A DNA stretch of 41,012 nucleotides from Synechococcaceae cyanobacterium SM2_3_1 (GTDB lineage Bacteria; Cyanobacteriota; Cyanobacteriia; Thermostichales; Thermostichaceae). The stretch is from positions 1-41,012 of the forward strand of contig JAAUUJ010000015.1 in NCBI GenBank assembly GCA_012030715.1, given 5' to 3'. Position numbers and translations under genes: made by a program. Under the pieces are notes generated by a model. That model worked only from the letters and a program-made list of their open reading frames with translations, did not search any database and was not told the origin of the DNA. This document shows positions 8,527-17,631 of this stretch, one piece after another (position 1 is the first letter of the stretch; each line of letters begins with the position of its first letter).

Positions 8527-8892
8527 ATGCAACGGGTGCTCATAGCAGAAGACGAGCCACGGATTTTAGCTTTCCTGGTCAAAGGGCTGCGGAGAAGAGG
8601 AATCCAGGTTGAGACCTGCGAAGATGGAGAGAAGGCTCTGGAAAAGTTACTTGCAGAAGACTTCACACTGCTGCTGCTTGATATTGGCTTGCCCCATCTG
8701 AATGGCTGGGAAGTGCTCCAGCAACTTAAAAAGCGAGGACGTTACTTACCTGTCATTGTCTTAACAGCTCGTGCCAGTGCCCGAGAGGAAGCCGAGGCTA
8801 TTGACTATCAGATCAGTGACTATTTTAAAAAACCTTTTCGTTTCTCTGATCTTTGGCAAAGCATTGACCAGGCCCTCACAGCAAACTCTTGA
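8527..8892 (+). CDS. Stand-alone receiver-domain protein
   Basis: A 121-residue CheY-like single-domain response regulator with no output domain. It has E8/D9, phosphoacceptor D52 (LLLLDIGLPHLNG), T80 and K102 (KKPF), so phosphorylation chemistry looks intact. Its first 20 residues are very close to those of the OmpR-type regulator at 6019-6705 (LIAEDEPRI then FL and KGL in both), suggesting duplication followed by loss of the DNA-binding domain, or a connector that competes for the same kinase. Divergent from the kinase operon and convergent with the epimerase gene. No obvious Shine-Dalgarno before ATG 8527. Confidence 0.85.
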   Translation: MQRVLIAEDEPRILAFLVKGLRRRGIQVETCEDGEKALEKLLAEDFTLLLLDIGLPHLNGWEVLQQLKKRGRYLPVIVLTARASAREEAEAIDYQISDYFKKPFRFSDLWQSIDQALTANS

Positions 8893-8931
8893 GCAACGCC
8901 TGGTTGGAGAAAGATATTCCCAGAGAAAACT

Positions 8932-9939
8932 TTAGGCAGCTTCCCGAGATCTGGTCAGCGGAATATAGATGGTGCGATACCAGGAGACAAAACACTGAAT
9001 CCCTTCTGTCAGGCGGGTCAATGGTTTGAAATCAACATCAGCCATGAGATCGGTAACATCGGCGCAAGTCGCCGGAACATCTCCAGGTTGCATCGGCAAG
9101 AGATTTTGCAAAGCCCGTTTGCCTAATGTTGATTCAATAACAGTGATAAATTCACCCAGAGCCACGGGACTGTGGTTACCAATATTGTAAAGTTTGTAAG
9201 GGGCATCGCTACCAGAGGTAGACCCCGGTTGTGGAATGCGGGGCAAGAGTCGCTCCATGGCTTCGATGATGTCATCAATGTAGGTGAAGTCCCTTTGCAT
9301 CTGGCCGTAGTTATAAACATCAATGGGATGCCCCTGTTCAATCGCATGAACAAACTTAAAATAGGCCATGTCGGGACGACCCCAGGGTCCATAGACGGTA
9401 AAAAACCGCAAGCCTGTCATCGGTAGTTGGTATAGATGGCTGTAGCTGTGGGCCAGTAACTCATTCGCTTTCTTGGTAGCTGCGTAGAGAGAGACGGGAT
9501 GATCCACCCGATCCTCAACAGCAAAGGGGGTTTTACGGTTAGCCCCGTAAACAGAACTGGAAGAAGCAAACAGGAGATGGCCTACCTTGGCACGCCGACA
9601 GCCCTCCAGCAAAGTCATAAACCCGGTTAAATTACTGTCCACATAAGCCATCGGATTCTCCAGTGAGTAGCGTACCCCAGCTTGAGCAGCCAGATGGATG
9701 ACGCGATCGAACCTGTTGTTCTCAAACAATGCTGCCATGCCAGTGCGATCGGCTAGATCCAGATAGTGGAATCGGAACTGAGAATAAGGGCGGAGTTGCT
9801 GCAAACGAGCATGCTTGAGCTCAACTGAGTAGTAGTCATTCAGGTTATCTATCCCGGTCACAGAAAAACCCTGGGCCAATAATCGCTGGGCCATATGGAA
9901 ACCAATGAAGCCAGCGACACCCGTAATCAAAACGTGCAT
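8932..9939 (-). CDS. UDP-glucuronate 4-epimerase (CapI-like)
   Basis: An extended short-chain dehydrogenase/reductase of 335 residues that interconverts UDP-glucuronate and UDP-galacturonate. NAD-binding GVAGFIG is at residues 7-13, the FASSSSVYG strand precedes the catalytic Tyr-Lys pair (SLYAATKKANE), and TGLRFFTVYGPWGRPDMA plus MQRDFTYIDDI are hallmarks of the CapI/GAE group. GGAG lies 6 nt before ATG 9939. It is the last gene of the capsule operon whose first gene, UDP-glucose dehydrogenase, makes its substrate. Confidence 0.93.
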   Translation of the reverse strand: MHVLITGVAGFIGFHMAQRLLAQGFSVTGIDNLNDYYSVELKHARLQQLRPYSQFRFHYLDLADRTGMAALFENNRFDRVIHLAAQAGVRYSLENPMAYVDSNLTGFMTLLEGCRRAKVGHLLFASSSSVYGANRKTPFAVEDRVDHPVSLYAATKKANELLAHSYSHLYQLPMTGLRFFTVYGPWGRPDMAYFKFVHAIEQGHPIDVYNYGQMQRDFTYIDDIIEAMERLLPRIPQPGSTSGSDAPYKLYNIGNHSPVALGEFITVIESTLGKRALQNLLPMQPGDVPATCADVTDLMADVDFKPLTRLTEGIQCFVSWYRTIYIPLTRSREAA

Positions 9940-9986
9940 GATCTTCTCCAGAAAATGATGATTGTGAAAAAGTCAGAATTGTGCGC

Positions 9987-11035
9987 TCACGTACTGGCTG
10001 GTAAAGACTCCAGCGCAATATTGAAGCTCTGCAGGATCGGGGCCTGAGACTTATGGGGACAATGAATTACACTCATCCCCCTGATATGGACTGACTTGAG
10101 AGCAAAGGTTGCTGCCAGGAAGGCAACAATCAGTGCCGATGGAGCCAGCATCAGAACGGTGAGGACATTGGGCTCCAGGTCAGCGACATCCTGCCAGATG
10201 CTGATTTCTCGTTGCAGTTCTTGAAGAAAGCTGGTGGTGTCAGGGACCGTCGAGGTCAGGAACATATCCAGCCCATTCCAGGCTAGGGGAGCCGACAAAT
10301 AACTCAGGGAATCATTCGCCGGACAAAGCAGGAGTCGTAACCCTCGTTTGCCCTCCTTGAGTTTGGGGAGAGACTCACCCAGATGGGTCGTCTGGTTGAA
10401 GGAGTGCAGGCAAGCCCTGACTTCTCCCTCAGGAAAGCGGACAACACTAATGCCGCAATTTGATTGCTGAAACTGCGAATATCTGTCTAGGTCTACACCC
10501 ACAGCTGTACTGATGAGAGCACGGATGGTGCCGCTGTGGGCAACCAAAAGGACAGTCTCACCTTTATGTTGGGTCAAGATTCGTGTCCAGAAGCAGTGGG
10601 CCTGGTGGTAAAGCACACAAAGCGGGTGATAGGAACCCTCAGCCGTAGGGAGAGACAACAGAGATGGGGTTTGCTTCCAGCATGCGTAGGCCTCTGGATA
10701 TCGTTGATGTACTTCCTGATAGGTCAACCCTTCCCACCCTGGTAGATGCACTTCACTCAGATCCTCTGCAACTTGGGGACATTGGGGTATCCCAAGGCCA
10801 GCACAAACCTGCTTTGCGCTTTCTACAGCCCGTTGTAAGGGACTGGTGTAGACTGCGGTGATGGGTAAGCCGCGCAGTGAAACCCCACTTTGTAGGCAGC
10901 CTCAGCGCCTGTAGCTGTGAGCCGTGAGTGATCACTGTTGCCCTGGAATCGCTGCTGTTCATTGAATGTACTGCGGCCATGACGGAGCATAATCACATGA
11001 GTAGAGGAGGTGTCCAACTCAAACGCCCAGCGCAT
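9987..11035 (-). pseudogene. Histidine phosphatase (PGM superfamily), frameshifted near 10880-10886
   Basis: The N-terminal frame encodes VIMLRHGRSTFNEQ (catalytic RHG) and continues to AAYKVG, then runs out of frame and stops. One extra base in the G4 (C4 at 10883-10886 on plus) or adjacent T3 run gives VSLRGLPITAVYTSPLQRAV, then EVHLPGWEGLTY and the second catalytic histidine in LLVAHSGTIRAL. The repaired protein is about 349 residues: a ~200-residue histidine phosphatase domain plus ~150 residues with no motif I recognise, including a hydrophobic VLTVLMLAPSALIVAFLAA stretch. Start 11035 (MRWAFEL) overlaps the ABC exporter gene by 17 nt. The family includes cofactor-dependent mutases and broad phosphatases; here it may dephosphorylate a sugar intermediate of the capsule pathway, which is inference. 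Confidence 0.82.
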
Positions 11036-12854
11036 AAGACCTCCCGCAGTGTGCCTCAGGTGCTCCCACTTGGGTGCGATATTGCAGGGCATAACGTCCG
11101 TTGTGCTTGATCAGTTGGGCATGGGTCCCCTGCTCCTGAATCACCCCCGCCTCGATATAGACAATCTGATCAGCTGTTTCCACAGCTCGCAGATCATGAG
11201 AGATCAGAAGTGCTGTGCGCCCCTGAATCAGGCGATCTAGTGCTTCATTCACCACCTGGGCACTCACCTTATCCAGTGCAGCCGTGGGCTCATCCAGGAT
11301 GATGATGGGGGCTCGCCGGATCGCTGCCCGTGCAATCGCGATTCGCTGCCGTTGTCCACCTGAAAGGGTTGCCCCTCCTTCTCCCAGAATCGTGTCGTAG
11401 CCCTGGGGGAGGGCCTTGATAAAGTCATGGGCATTAGCCAGACGTGCTGCAGCCTCAACTTCTGCAGGTGTTGCCCCCAGACAGCCGTAAGCGATGTTGT
11501 CCCGCACACTGACGGCAAAGAGGACACTATCTTGCAAAACAATACTGATCTGCTGCCGTAAAGAGTCCAGCTGGTAGTGGCGAATATCTTGACCATCAAT
11601 CAGAATGCGACCATCCTGGGGGTCATAAAAGCGGAGCAGCAGGTTAGTCAGCGTGGATTTTCCACCGCCAGAGGGACCAACCAGGGCAACTTTCTCACCG
11701 GGACAGACAGTGAGATTAATATCGCGTAAGCCTTCCTGATGAAGACTGTAGGCAAAAGAGACTGCTTCAAACTGTACTTTTCCCCGTAAATGCGGCGCCG
11801 GAATGGCATCCTGCTGATCCCGCACTTCCGGCACTTCCGCCAGTAGATCTGTGACTCGTTCACCAGAGGCCACAGCTTTAGAAATCTGACTGGTATATTT
11901 GGCCAGCTGCCGCATCGGCTTGAAAGCTGTCTTCAAATAGTTGATAAAGACAATAAGATCTCCTGGTGTGATCTGTTGATCTAAGACCAGGACAACACCT
12001 CGCCAGATGACCAGTGCCGTGGCCACAGCCACCAGAGATTCCACGGTGCGCTCCAGATCAGCCGCCAGTTTTTGGGCCTTCGCCCCCTCCTGTAGACTTT
12101 TCGCATTCTGCTTGGCAAATGCCTTTTGCAACATTTTTTGCAGCGAGAGGGCCTGCACGACCTTGATAGCACTAATTGATTCAGCCGCAGTTGCGGCCAT
12201 CGCTCCTTCCCGCTGCCGCTGTTGGCGTGCGACTCCCTGGATCTGGTTAGTGGAGCGGATGGTAGTGAGGGCAAAGGCAGGTACGATGGCCAGGGCAATC
12301 AATGACAGTTGCCAGTTGATCCAGAGCATGACCCCCATCATCCCCAGCAATGTACAGGTATTGACCAGTAGAGGTAGTACGGCAATCACCGTTACCTCCC
12401 GCAGCCGCTCGATATCACTGGTAACTCGGGTAATCAGGTCCCCATTTTTGCTCCGGTGATGGAAGGCCAGAGACAGCTTCTGCAGGTGCCCGTAAAGTTG
12501 GCTCCGCACTTCAATCATGATCTGAGTCGCAGCAATCGCCATGCTAACCCGACTTAAGTAGGCCGCCCCCGCCCGCAGGCCAACCAGCCCAACCAGCACC
12601 AATACCAGCATGGTCAGCAAATGGAGAGAACTCTGGGGATCAGCATTGGAATTGATGAGGATGTTGTCGAATATAAACTTCATCGGCCAGGGTTCCAGTA
12701 CCCGTGCCACGACCTCCAGTAAAAGCATGGCTAAGGCGATCCAGAGCAGGGAGCGCTGCTGAGATATCTGTGGCCAAAAGATGCGGAGGAGTCGCCACGC
12801 CGCTGAGAATGCTTCAAACAGAGAGCGACGGATCTTTTTTTTCTTCCGTGACAT
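11019..12854 (-). CDS. ABC exporter, fused permease-ATPase (MsbA-like)
   Basis: A 611-residue half-transporter of the ABCB/MsbA type. About six transmembrane helices occupy residues 35-330 (for example SLLWIALAMLLLEVVARVL and LLTMLVLVLVGLVGL). The nucleotide-binding domain has Walker A GPSGGGKS at 393-400, signature LSGGQRQRIAIARA from 497, Walker B IIILDEPTAALD from 517 and H-loop LLISHDL. It would homodimerise and export or flip a lipid-linked saccharide or other amphiphile. It lies in the middle of the glycosyltransferase operon. The basic N-terminus (SRKKKKIRR) suits a cytoplasmic start. Substrate unknown; lipid A-like function is not implied. Confidence 0.92.
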   Translation of the reverse strand: MSRKKKKIRRSLFEAFSAAWRLLRIFWPQISQQRSLLWIALAMLLLEVVARVLEPWPMKFIFDNILINSNADPQSSLHLLTMLVLVLVGLVGLRAGAAYLSRVSMAIAATQIMIEVRSQLYGHLQKLSLAFHHRSKNGDLITRVTSDIERLREVTVIAVLPLLVNTCTLLGMMGVMLWINWQLSLIALAIVPAFALTTIRSTNQIQGVARQQRQREGAMAATAAESISAIKVVQALSLQKMLQKAFAKQNAKSLQEGAKAQKLAADLERTVESLVAVATALVIWRGVVLVLDQQITPGDLIVFINYLKTAFKPMRQLAKYTSQISKAVASGERVTDLLAEVPEVRDQQDAIPAPHLRGKVQFEAVSFAYSLHQEGLRDINLTVCPGEKVALVGPSGGGKSTLTNLLLRFYDPQDGRILIDGQDIRHYQLDSLRQQISIVLQDSVLFAVSVRDNIAYGCLGATPAEVEAAARLANAHDFIKALPQGYDTILGEGGATLSGGQRQRIAIARAAIRRAPIIILDEPTAALDKVSAQVVNEALDRLIQGRTALLISHDLRAVETADQIVYIEAGVIQEQGTHAQLIKHNGRYALQYRTQVGAPEAHCGRSYALGV

Positions 12855-12891
12855 TGTAGTTCCCGCTAAAATACATCGCTATCTGCTGAGG

Positions 12892-13875
12892 TTAGAGCTG
12901 AGGTGACTGGTAGTAACGGGTCAATATGCGGTTAATGGAACGCTCCAGGGGAATCAACAGGCTCTCCAGCCAGGGATTACGCTTGCCAAATGAGACACGA
13001 CAACTGAGAGGGCGGAGCAATGCTTGATGGCGGCGGTGGCCTAGACGCCGGAAACGTTTCTGGAAGTATTTGTCTTTGTGCAGTTTCCACTTCTTTTGAA
13101 AATGCTCAAGACTGGCTACCTCCCACGCGTCACTCCAGCGCAGCGAGAAATAAGTGAGATCCGCCCAGTCTAAAGTGATCCCCGGCACATAGGTAACCAC
13201 TGCTGCAGGTTCACAGTAGATCTTCCCTCCCTGGTTGGTTACCTGTAAGCAAAAGTCAATGTGCTCACGTGTGCTCAGGAGGGCTTCATCCAGTGACTCA
13301 ATCGCCTCAAAAATGGAGCGACGCACCAACATACAGTGAAATTCTGCAAACTCACACTGTTGTCGTTTCAATTGATCTTGGATATCAGCAACAGTGCGAT
13401 TGACAAAATAATGCTTCTCATGAACCCGCCGCCGCACCTTTTTCCCTTTCGATTCCAGGATGATGCGGGCCTCTCCTCCAGCCAGATGAACTCTTTGATG
13501 CAGGGGCTGACCAATACAGGTAAGCGGGCAAACAACTGTGGATCCGGTTTCATCAGCACATGCCAGTAGATGTTCTAGCCACCCCGCAGAGACCTGAACA
13601 TCGTTATCGATAAACAGAACATATTCAGTGTTTACATACTTCAAACCCAGATTCCGGGCCTGATTTGGAGCCAGGAAATGCTCAGTGCGAAGCAGTTGAA
13701 AGCCCCTCTGATCGGATTGATCCTTGAGGTAGGTCTTAATGGGGGGCGGAGAGCCAGCATCTACATAGACCAGCTCAAACGGGATCAACGTGTGGCTAAA
13801 GATGCTTTCTAACGATGGGCGGGTATAGCTGAAGCGCTCCCGTGGCGCAACCACCAGGGTGACTCGTGCAGTCAT
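12892..13875 (-). CDS. Family 2 glycosyltransferase (paralogue of 3202-4266)
   Basis: A 327-residue GT-A glycosyltransferase. Start 13875 (MTARVTLVVAPRERF) is preferred over an upstream start at 13971 because the GT fold begins immediately and AGAGG lies about 10 nt upstream. Donor-site segment YVDAGSPPP and metal-binding DND at residues 90-92 (LFIDNDVQVSAGWL) are present. It shares many blocks with the GT2 of the export operon, including HCMLVR and WSDxWxxASLEHxxxKW. Its position between a GT4 and the MsbA-like exporter mirrors that gene's place beside another GT4 and another exporter. Confidence 0.88.
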   Translation of the reverse strand: MTARVTLVVAPRERFSYTRPSLESIFSHTLIPFELVYVDAGSPPPIKTYLKDQSDQRGFQLLRTEHFLAPNQARNLGLKYVNTEYVLFIDNDVQVSAGWLEHLLACADETGSTVVCPLTCIGQPLHQRVHLAGGEARIILESKGKKVRRRVHEKHYFVNRTVADIQDQLKRQQCEFAEFHCMLVRRSIFEAIESLDEALLSTREHIDFCLQVTNQGGKIYCEPAAVVTYVPGITLDWADLTYFSLRWSDAWEVASLEHFQKKWKLHKDKYFQKRFRRLGHRRHQALLRPLSCRVSFGKRNPWLESLLIPLERSINRILTRYYQSPQL

Positions 13876-13927
13876 GGGTGTGAATCCTCTCAAATAAATC
13901 AGTATTGCGAGTACAAACAACAGGAAA

Positions 13928-15118
13928 TCAGGCAATGTGGCGGATCCGGGGAGATCCCAGCACCTCTTCATAGATCTGCAGCCAATTTTGCTGCTCTACA
14001 GCGGGGGCAAGATCCTTAAGCACCCGTAAACGGGCCTGGGTCCCTAACTTTTGTCTCAAAACTGGCAGACGGAGCAAACGGCCCAGACACCAGGTCAGGG
14101 CAACACTATTTCCGGCTGGAACCACCAGTCCATTGTGCTCATGCTGCAGGATCTCACCGATGGCATCACTGCTGGTACCCACCACTGCCCGTCCAGCCAG
14201 CATCGCCTCCAGCAGTGCATTTGGGCAGCCATCATGTAGAGATGGCAGGGTAAAGATGTCCATATGGGGCAGATAAGCCAGAGCCTGCAACCGCTCCATG
14301 AAGCCTGTGACCACAACGCGATCCCTGAGTCCCAAAGTTTCAATCAAATTTTGCCAGTAGTCTCGCTCCTGGACGGCAAAGTCGCCTACCAAGAGGAGCG
14401 TAAAGTCCCATTCCTGTCTGAGAGAAGCACAGGCATCCAGGAGAAACTCTAGCCCTTTCTTCTGGCGGAATCGACCCAGGGATCCAATCACAGGCCCCCG
14501 CAGCTGCTGCACCAATTCAGGGGTGGGGAGGGCGGCAAAATCAATGGGGGCAATCGAGTTCCAGAAGGCTGTGGAGTGCCTGCGGATGCTGGGAACCAGG
14601 GTCTGGGCTCGCTTCAGCAGATCTCGACTGACTGCGGTTACCCAATCCGAGTTCTCCAGCACCCAGAGGATGGAACCAAACTGCTTCGGATCAAAAACAT
14701 GGCGGTGCAGATCACTGCCACGAATACTATTGATCACAGGGATACCGATTTCTCGGGCCAGAAGTGTGGTGACAAAGCCAGTTTCATTAATAAAAAAGCC
14801 GTGAAAAAGACTGAACTGGTGCTGATGATGGAGCTGCTTGAGATGAAAGTGGACCTGACTGAGATAGTCCTGGATCATTAGAGAGCCGGTGTGGGAATAG
14901 GGATGGATGCGATGCACATGGATCCCCTCAACAATGGATGTGTGACACCCAGGATCCAGCAATCCCTCAGCAGATCGTGCCTGTTTTGAATTGAAAACAG
15001 CGACATGAACCTCATAGCCAGACTGAGTTAGCATCCTGGCAATCCGGCAGACTGACTCCCCAACACCGCCAACATCTGGGGGAAATTCTAGACTGGTGAT
15101 ACAGATTTTTGTAGACAT
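13928..15118 (-). CDS. Family 4 glycosyltransferase
   Basis: A 396-residue GT-B glycosyltransferase. Start 15118 (MSTKICITSLEFPPDVGGVG) begins exactly at the canonical N-terminal loop, with AAGGGATG about 8-10 nt upstream; a start at 15151 would add an unconserved 11 residues. Donor-binding signatures in the C-terminal half include GSLGRFRQKKGLEFLLDAC, TLPSLHDGCPNALLEAMLAG and GEILQHEHNGLVVPAG. Fourth glycosyltransferase-related gene position in the operon, 53 nt before the GT2. Specificity unknown. Confidence 0.92.
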   Translation of the reverse strand: MSTKICITSLEFPPDVGGVGESVCRIARMLTQSGYEVHVAVFNSKQARSAEGLLDPGCHTSIVEGIHVHRIHPYSHTGSLMIQDYLSQVHFHLKQLHHQHQFSLFHGFFINETGFVTTLLAREIGIPVINSIRGSDLHRHVFDPKQFGSILWVLENSDWVTAVSRDLLKRAQTLVPSIRRHSTAFWNSIAPIDFAALPTPELVQQLRGPVIGSLGRFRQKKGLEFLLDACASLRQEWDFTLLLVGDFAVQERDYWQNLIETLGLRDRVVVTGFMERLQALAYLPHMDIFTLPSLHDGCPNALLEAMLAGRAVVGTSSDAIGEILQHEHNGLVVPAGNSVALTWCLGRLLRLPVLRQKLGTQARLRVLKDLAPAVEQQNWLQIYEEVLGSPRIRHIA

Positions 15119-15176
15119 GATCAATTCATCCCTTTTAGGTTGTTTGGGCAATGTCTCGTGGCAGAGCCGTTGACTG

Positions 15177-16345
15177 TTAAGCGGCAGATTTTAGTTTTGA
15201 AGATGTCACTAACTGCTTGATGCAAATTGCGGTCTTAGCAACTCCATCCATATCGAAACGGCATAAAGTGGGTTTCTGCTCTAGAGAAGCCACAACCTTT
15301 TCTGCAAAGTGAGTCGGTTCTAGATCAGCAGGTTCGATAAGGCCGATGATGCCCTGTTCAGCTAACTTTTGGGAACGTAGCATCTGTTCCTGATCCTGGT
15401 TACCTGTAAAAGCCATCATCAGCGAGCGGACACGAGTACTCAGGACATTCATCGTGGTGTTATACCCGGACATACTGATGGAGAGATCTGCCTTTTGCAT
15501 ATACTCCAGCAGGTGAGGGGTGTAGCGCTCCAGGGTGAGATTGGGCAGTCCCGTCGCCAGCGTTTGCAAACGATCCATCACCGACTCGGGTAGAAAAGGC
15601 CCCCCGAAGATCTGAATATGATGCGGGATCCGCTCAGCCAGTAGGGGGGCACTCTGCACCACACACTCCAGCAGGTCGTGGCCAAAGCGCCCACCCCCCA
15701 CACTGGTCAGGATTAAGGGTTGTGGTACTTTTACTGGAGCGGCGGTAGCAGGCAAAGCCTGGCTGACATACCCTGTGTAGTGAACCTCACATTCAAGATC
15801 TGCAACTCGCGAGAAACTTGCTTCTAGAGGCTGAAATGGGGATCCCCATGGATCAGCACTTGATCAAAGTAGCGATTGATCAAACGGCATACTTTTTCTT
15901 CATGGCGACCCTGATCCTGTTTGGTGACGACAATATCCCGTAAGCTGCACACCACCCGAGTAGCAGCAGTAGCCTGAGCAAAATCCAGCAGAGGGATCAG
16001 CTCAAAGGAGAAGCGGCGACGACCAAAGGGAAAGAGCTCAATCACCAGGACATCTGGACGAAAGAGATCAAACAGGGTCAACAGGGTCTGTTTGCGCATG
16101 GCCTGGACATCTTCCAAGGTGCGCTGATCATCCACCGATTGCAAGGTCTGGAACCCAGGATCAGTTTTGATTGCGGGGAGATTGACAATTTCCACCCCCT
16201 GGGGGACTTCAAAGCCCGGTACCACCTCACCCCCATTCACAAAGCAGATTTGAAATTCAGAGGTAAGGCCCCGCACGATTTCCATGCTACGCACCAGATG
16301 GCCGATGCCAAGAATGTGCTGACAATAAAACATCAACTTCTTCAT
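15177..16345 (-). pseudogene. COG4671-type glycosyltransferase, frameshifted near 15834-15836
   Basis: The first frame (16345-15824) encodes MKKLMFYCQHILGIGHLVRS through LIHGDPHF and then stops. One additional T in the T3 run (A3 at 15834-15836 on plus) joins it to QPLEASFSRVADLECEVHY and on to LILTSVGGGRFGHDLLECV and DLSISMSGYNTTMNVLS, ending at 15177. The repaired length is about 389 residues. The GGG donor-loop and the MSGYNT segment are shared with the next gene upstream, so the two are tandem paralogues of MurG-like predicted glycosyltransferases. As written the gene is split and likely non-functional, unless the deletion is a sequencing error. Confidence 0.82.
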
Positions 16346-16361
16346 GATTGCAATCCTTCGC

Positions 16362-17597
16362 TTAGGCTGATTGGCTGAACGAGATTGGAGTGGGTAAAGG
16401 AATCACAGGACAGATCCGGCGCGGCTGCTTCAAGACATTGAAAAGATGGTGAATGATGCGAGAGTGTCCATTGAGATTAATACTGCTGGAGGAAGCAGTT
16501 GCTGGCCCCTGGAGTTGATCCAGAACAGCTGTGAGTAAGTGGGCTGGTGTCAGTTTTTCAGGGTGAATGGTCCGGACTAGACCCAGCGCGGCCATCCGTT
16601 CTGCCCTGATCAGTTGTTCTAGTACGGGTTGAATCCGCGGCACCACCACCGCTTGCTTGGCTAGGGATAGAATTTCACAAATGGTGTTGTACCCTGCCAT
16701 CGACACCACCACATCCGCCCTGGACATGAGGCCCATTAAGTCTGAGCTGAAGTTCTGCATGTGAATCCTGGCATGGCCAGCAGCCCGCTGGAACAATTCC
16801 TGTTGCTGAGGGATGGGCATGTCTGGTCCCAGCACGATCAGGCTGCAGAGAAGCACTCCTGCTGGCAGGATCTCAAGAGCACGAAGGTAGGTATCGATCA
16901 GGTTATACCCGTCTTCTCCTCCACCTGGGGTAACGAGAACAACTTTCTCCCCTGGTAAAGGGTGCAGGTTCTGATGAGGAGATGCTGTCAATATCGAGCC
17001 TGGAGATTTGCGTAGATAACCGCAAAAACGCACTTTTTCCGCAACCCCAAAAGGGAGCTGGTATTCAATGCGCAAATCAAAAACTTCTGGTGAACCCACA
17101 ACCCAGATCTCGTCATAAAATGCCTGGATCAACTCAGAATAGCCACCTCGTTGCCACTCAGCTTTTGTTTCAATAGGGCTGGAGAGAATATCACGCAGGA
17201 GCAGCACACAGCGAGTCTGACCCTGCTTAATCGCCAAATGTTCCAGAGTTGGCAGCAGCTCCTGTTGCAATCCCCCAGGTTTTTTATCGACCAGCAGGCA
17301 ATCCGGTTTGTAATTCGCAGCTGCTGAGAGAATCAGTTCCGCTCGCATCTGCACAACATCATCTTGATCAGCTCCCAGATACTTAGCGGTGAGCGTTCCA
17401 CTGCAATCACGCCTCAGGCAGGGCAACTTGATGTAATCCAATCCCTGAGGGAGGCGAAAATGATGCAGCAAGGGAGATCCAGAGATCAGCAAGATAGAAA
17501 GATCGGGAATCATGTCGAGGAGATATTCACAGATCGACACCATACGGCGGATATTGCCCAACCCAAAGGTATCGTGTGAGTAGACCATTAATTTCAT
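16362..17597 (-). CDS. MurG-like predicted glycosyltransferase (COG4671 type)
   Basis: A 411-residue GT-B family protein. Start 17597 (MKLMVYSHDTFGLGNIRRM) aligns with the start of the tandem paralogue, whereas an upstream start at 17753 would add 52 residues overlapping the preceding gene. The N-terminal HDTFGLGNIRR resembles the HxxGxGH acceptor-side loop of MurG-type enzymes. The C-terminal half has VVLVTPGGGEDGYNLI and VVSMAGYNTICEILSLAKQ, then VVVPR, the usual donor-binding pattern. It follows UDP-glucose dehydrogenase by 34 nt and precedes the frameshifted paralogue by 16 nt, so it is within the operon. Confidence 0.85.
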   Translation of the reverse strand: MKLMVYSHDTFGLGNIRRMVSICEYLLDMIPDLSILLISGSPLLHHFRLPQGLDYIKLPCLRRDCSGTLTAKYLGADQDDVVQMRAELILSAAANYKPDCLLVDKKPGGLQQELLPTLEHLAIKQGQTRCVLLLRDILSSPIETKAEWQRGGYSELIQAFYDEIWVVGSPEVFDLRIEYQLPFGVAEKVRFCGYLRKSPGSILTASPHQNLHPLPGEKVVLVTPGGGEDGYNLIDTYLRALEILPAGVLLCSLIVLGPDMPIPQQQELFQRAAGHARIHMQNFSSDLMGLMSRADVVVSMAGYNTICEILSLAKQAVVVPRIQPVLEQLIRAERMAALGLVRTIHPEKLTPAHLLTAVLDQLQGPATASSSSINLNGHSRIIHHLFNVLKQPRRICPVIPLPTPISFSQSA

Positions 17598-17631
17598 GGC
17601 AATAGATCCGTGTGAAAATCTGGTCAAGAAA

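Noticed and set aside
10753..10980. Separate 75-residue minus-strand protein between the two phosphatase fragments
   Set aside because: It is an out-of-frame reading of the histidine phosphatase region. The correct frame reads TAVYTSPLQRAV, and this alternative has no family motif.
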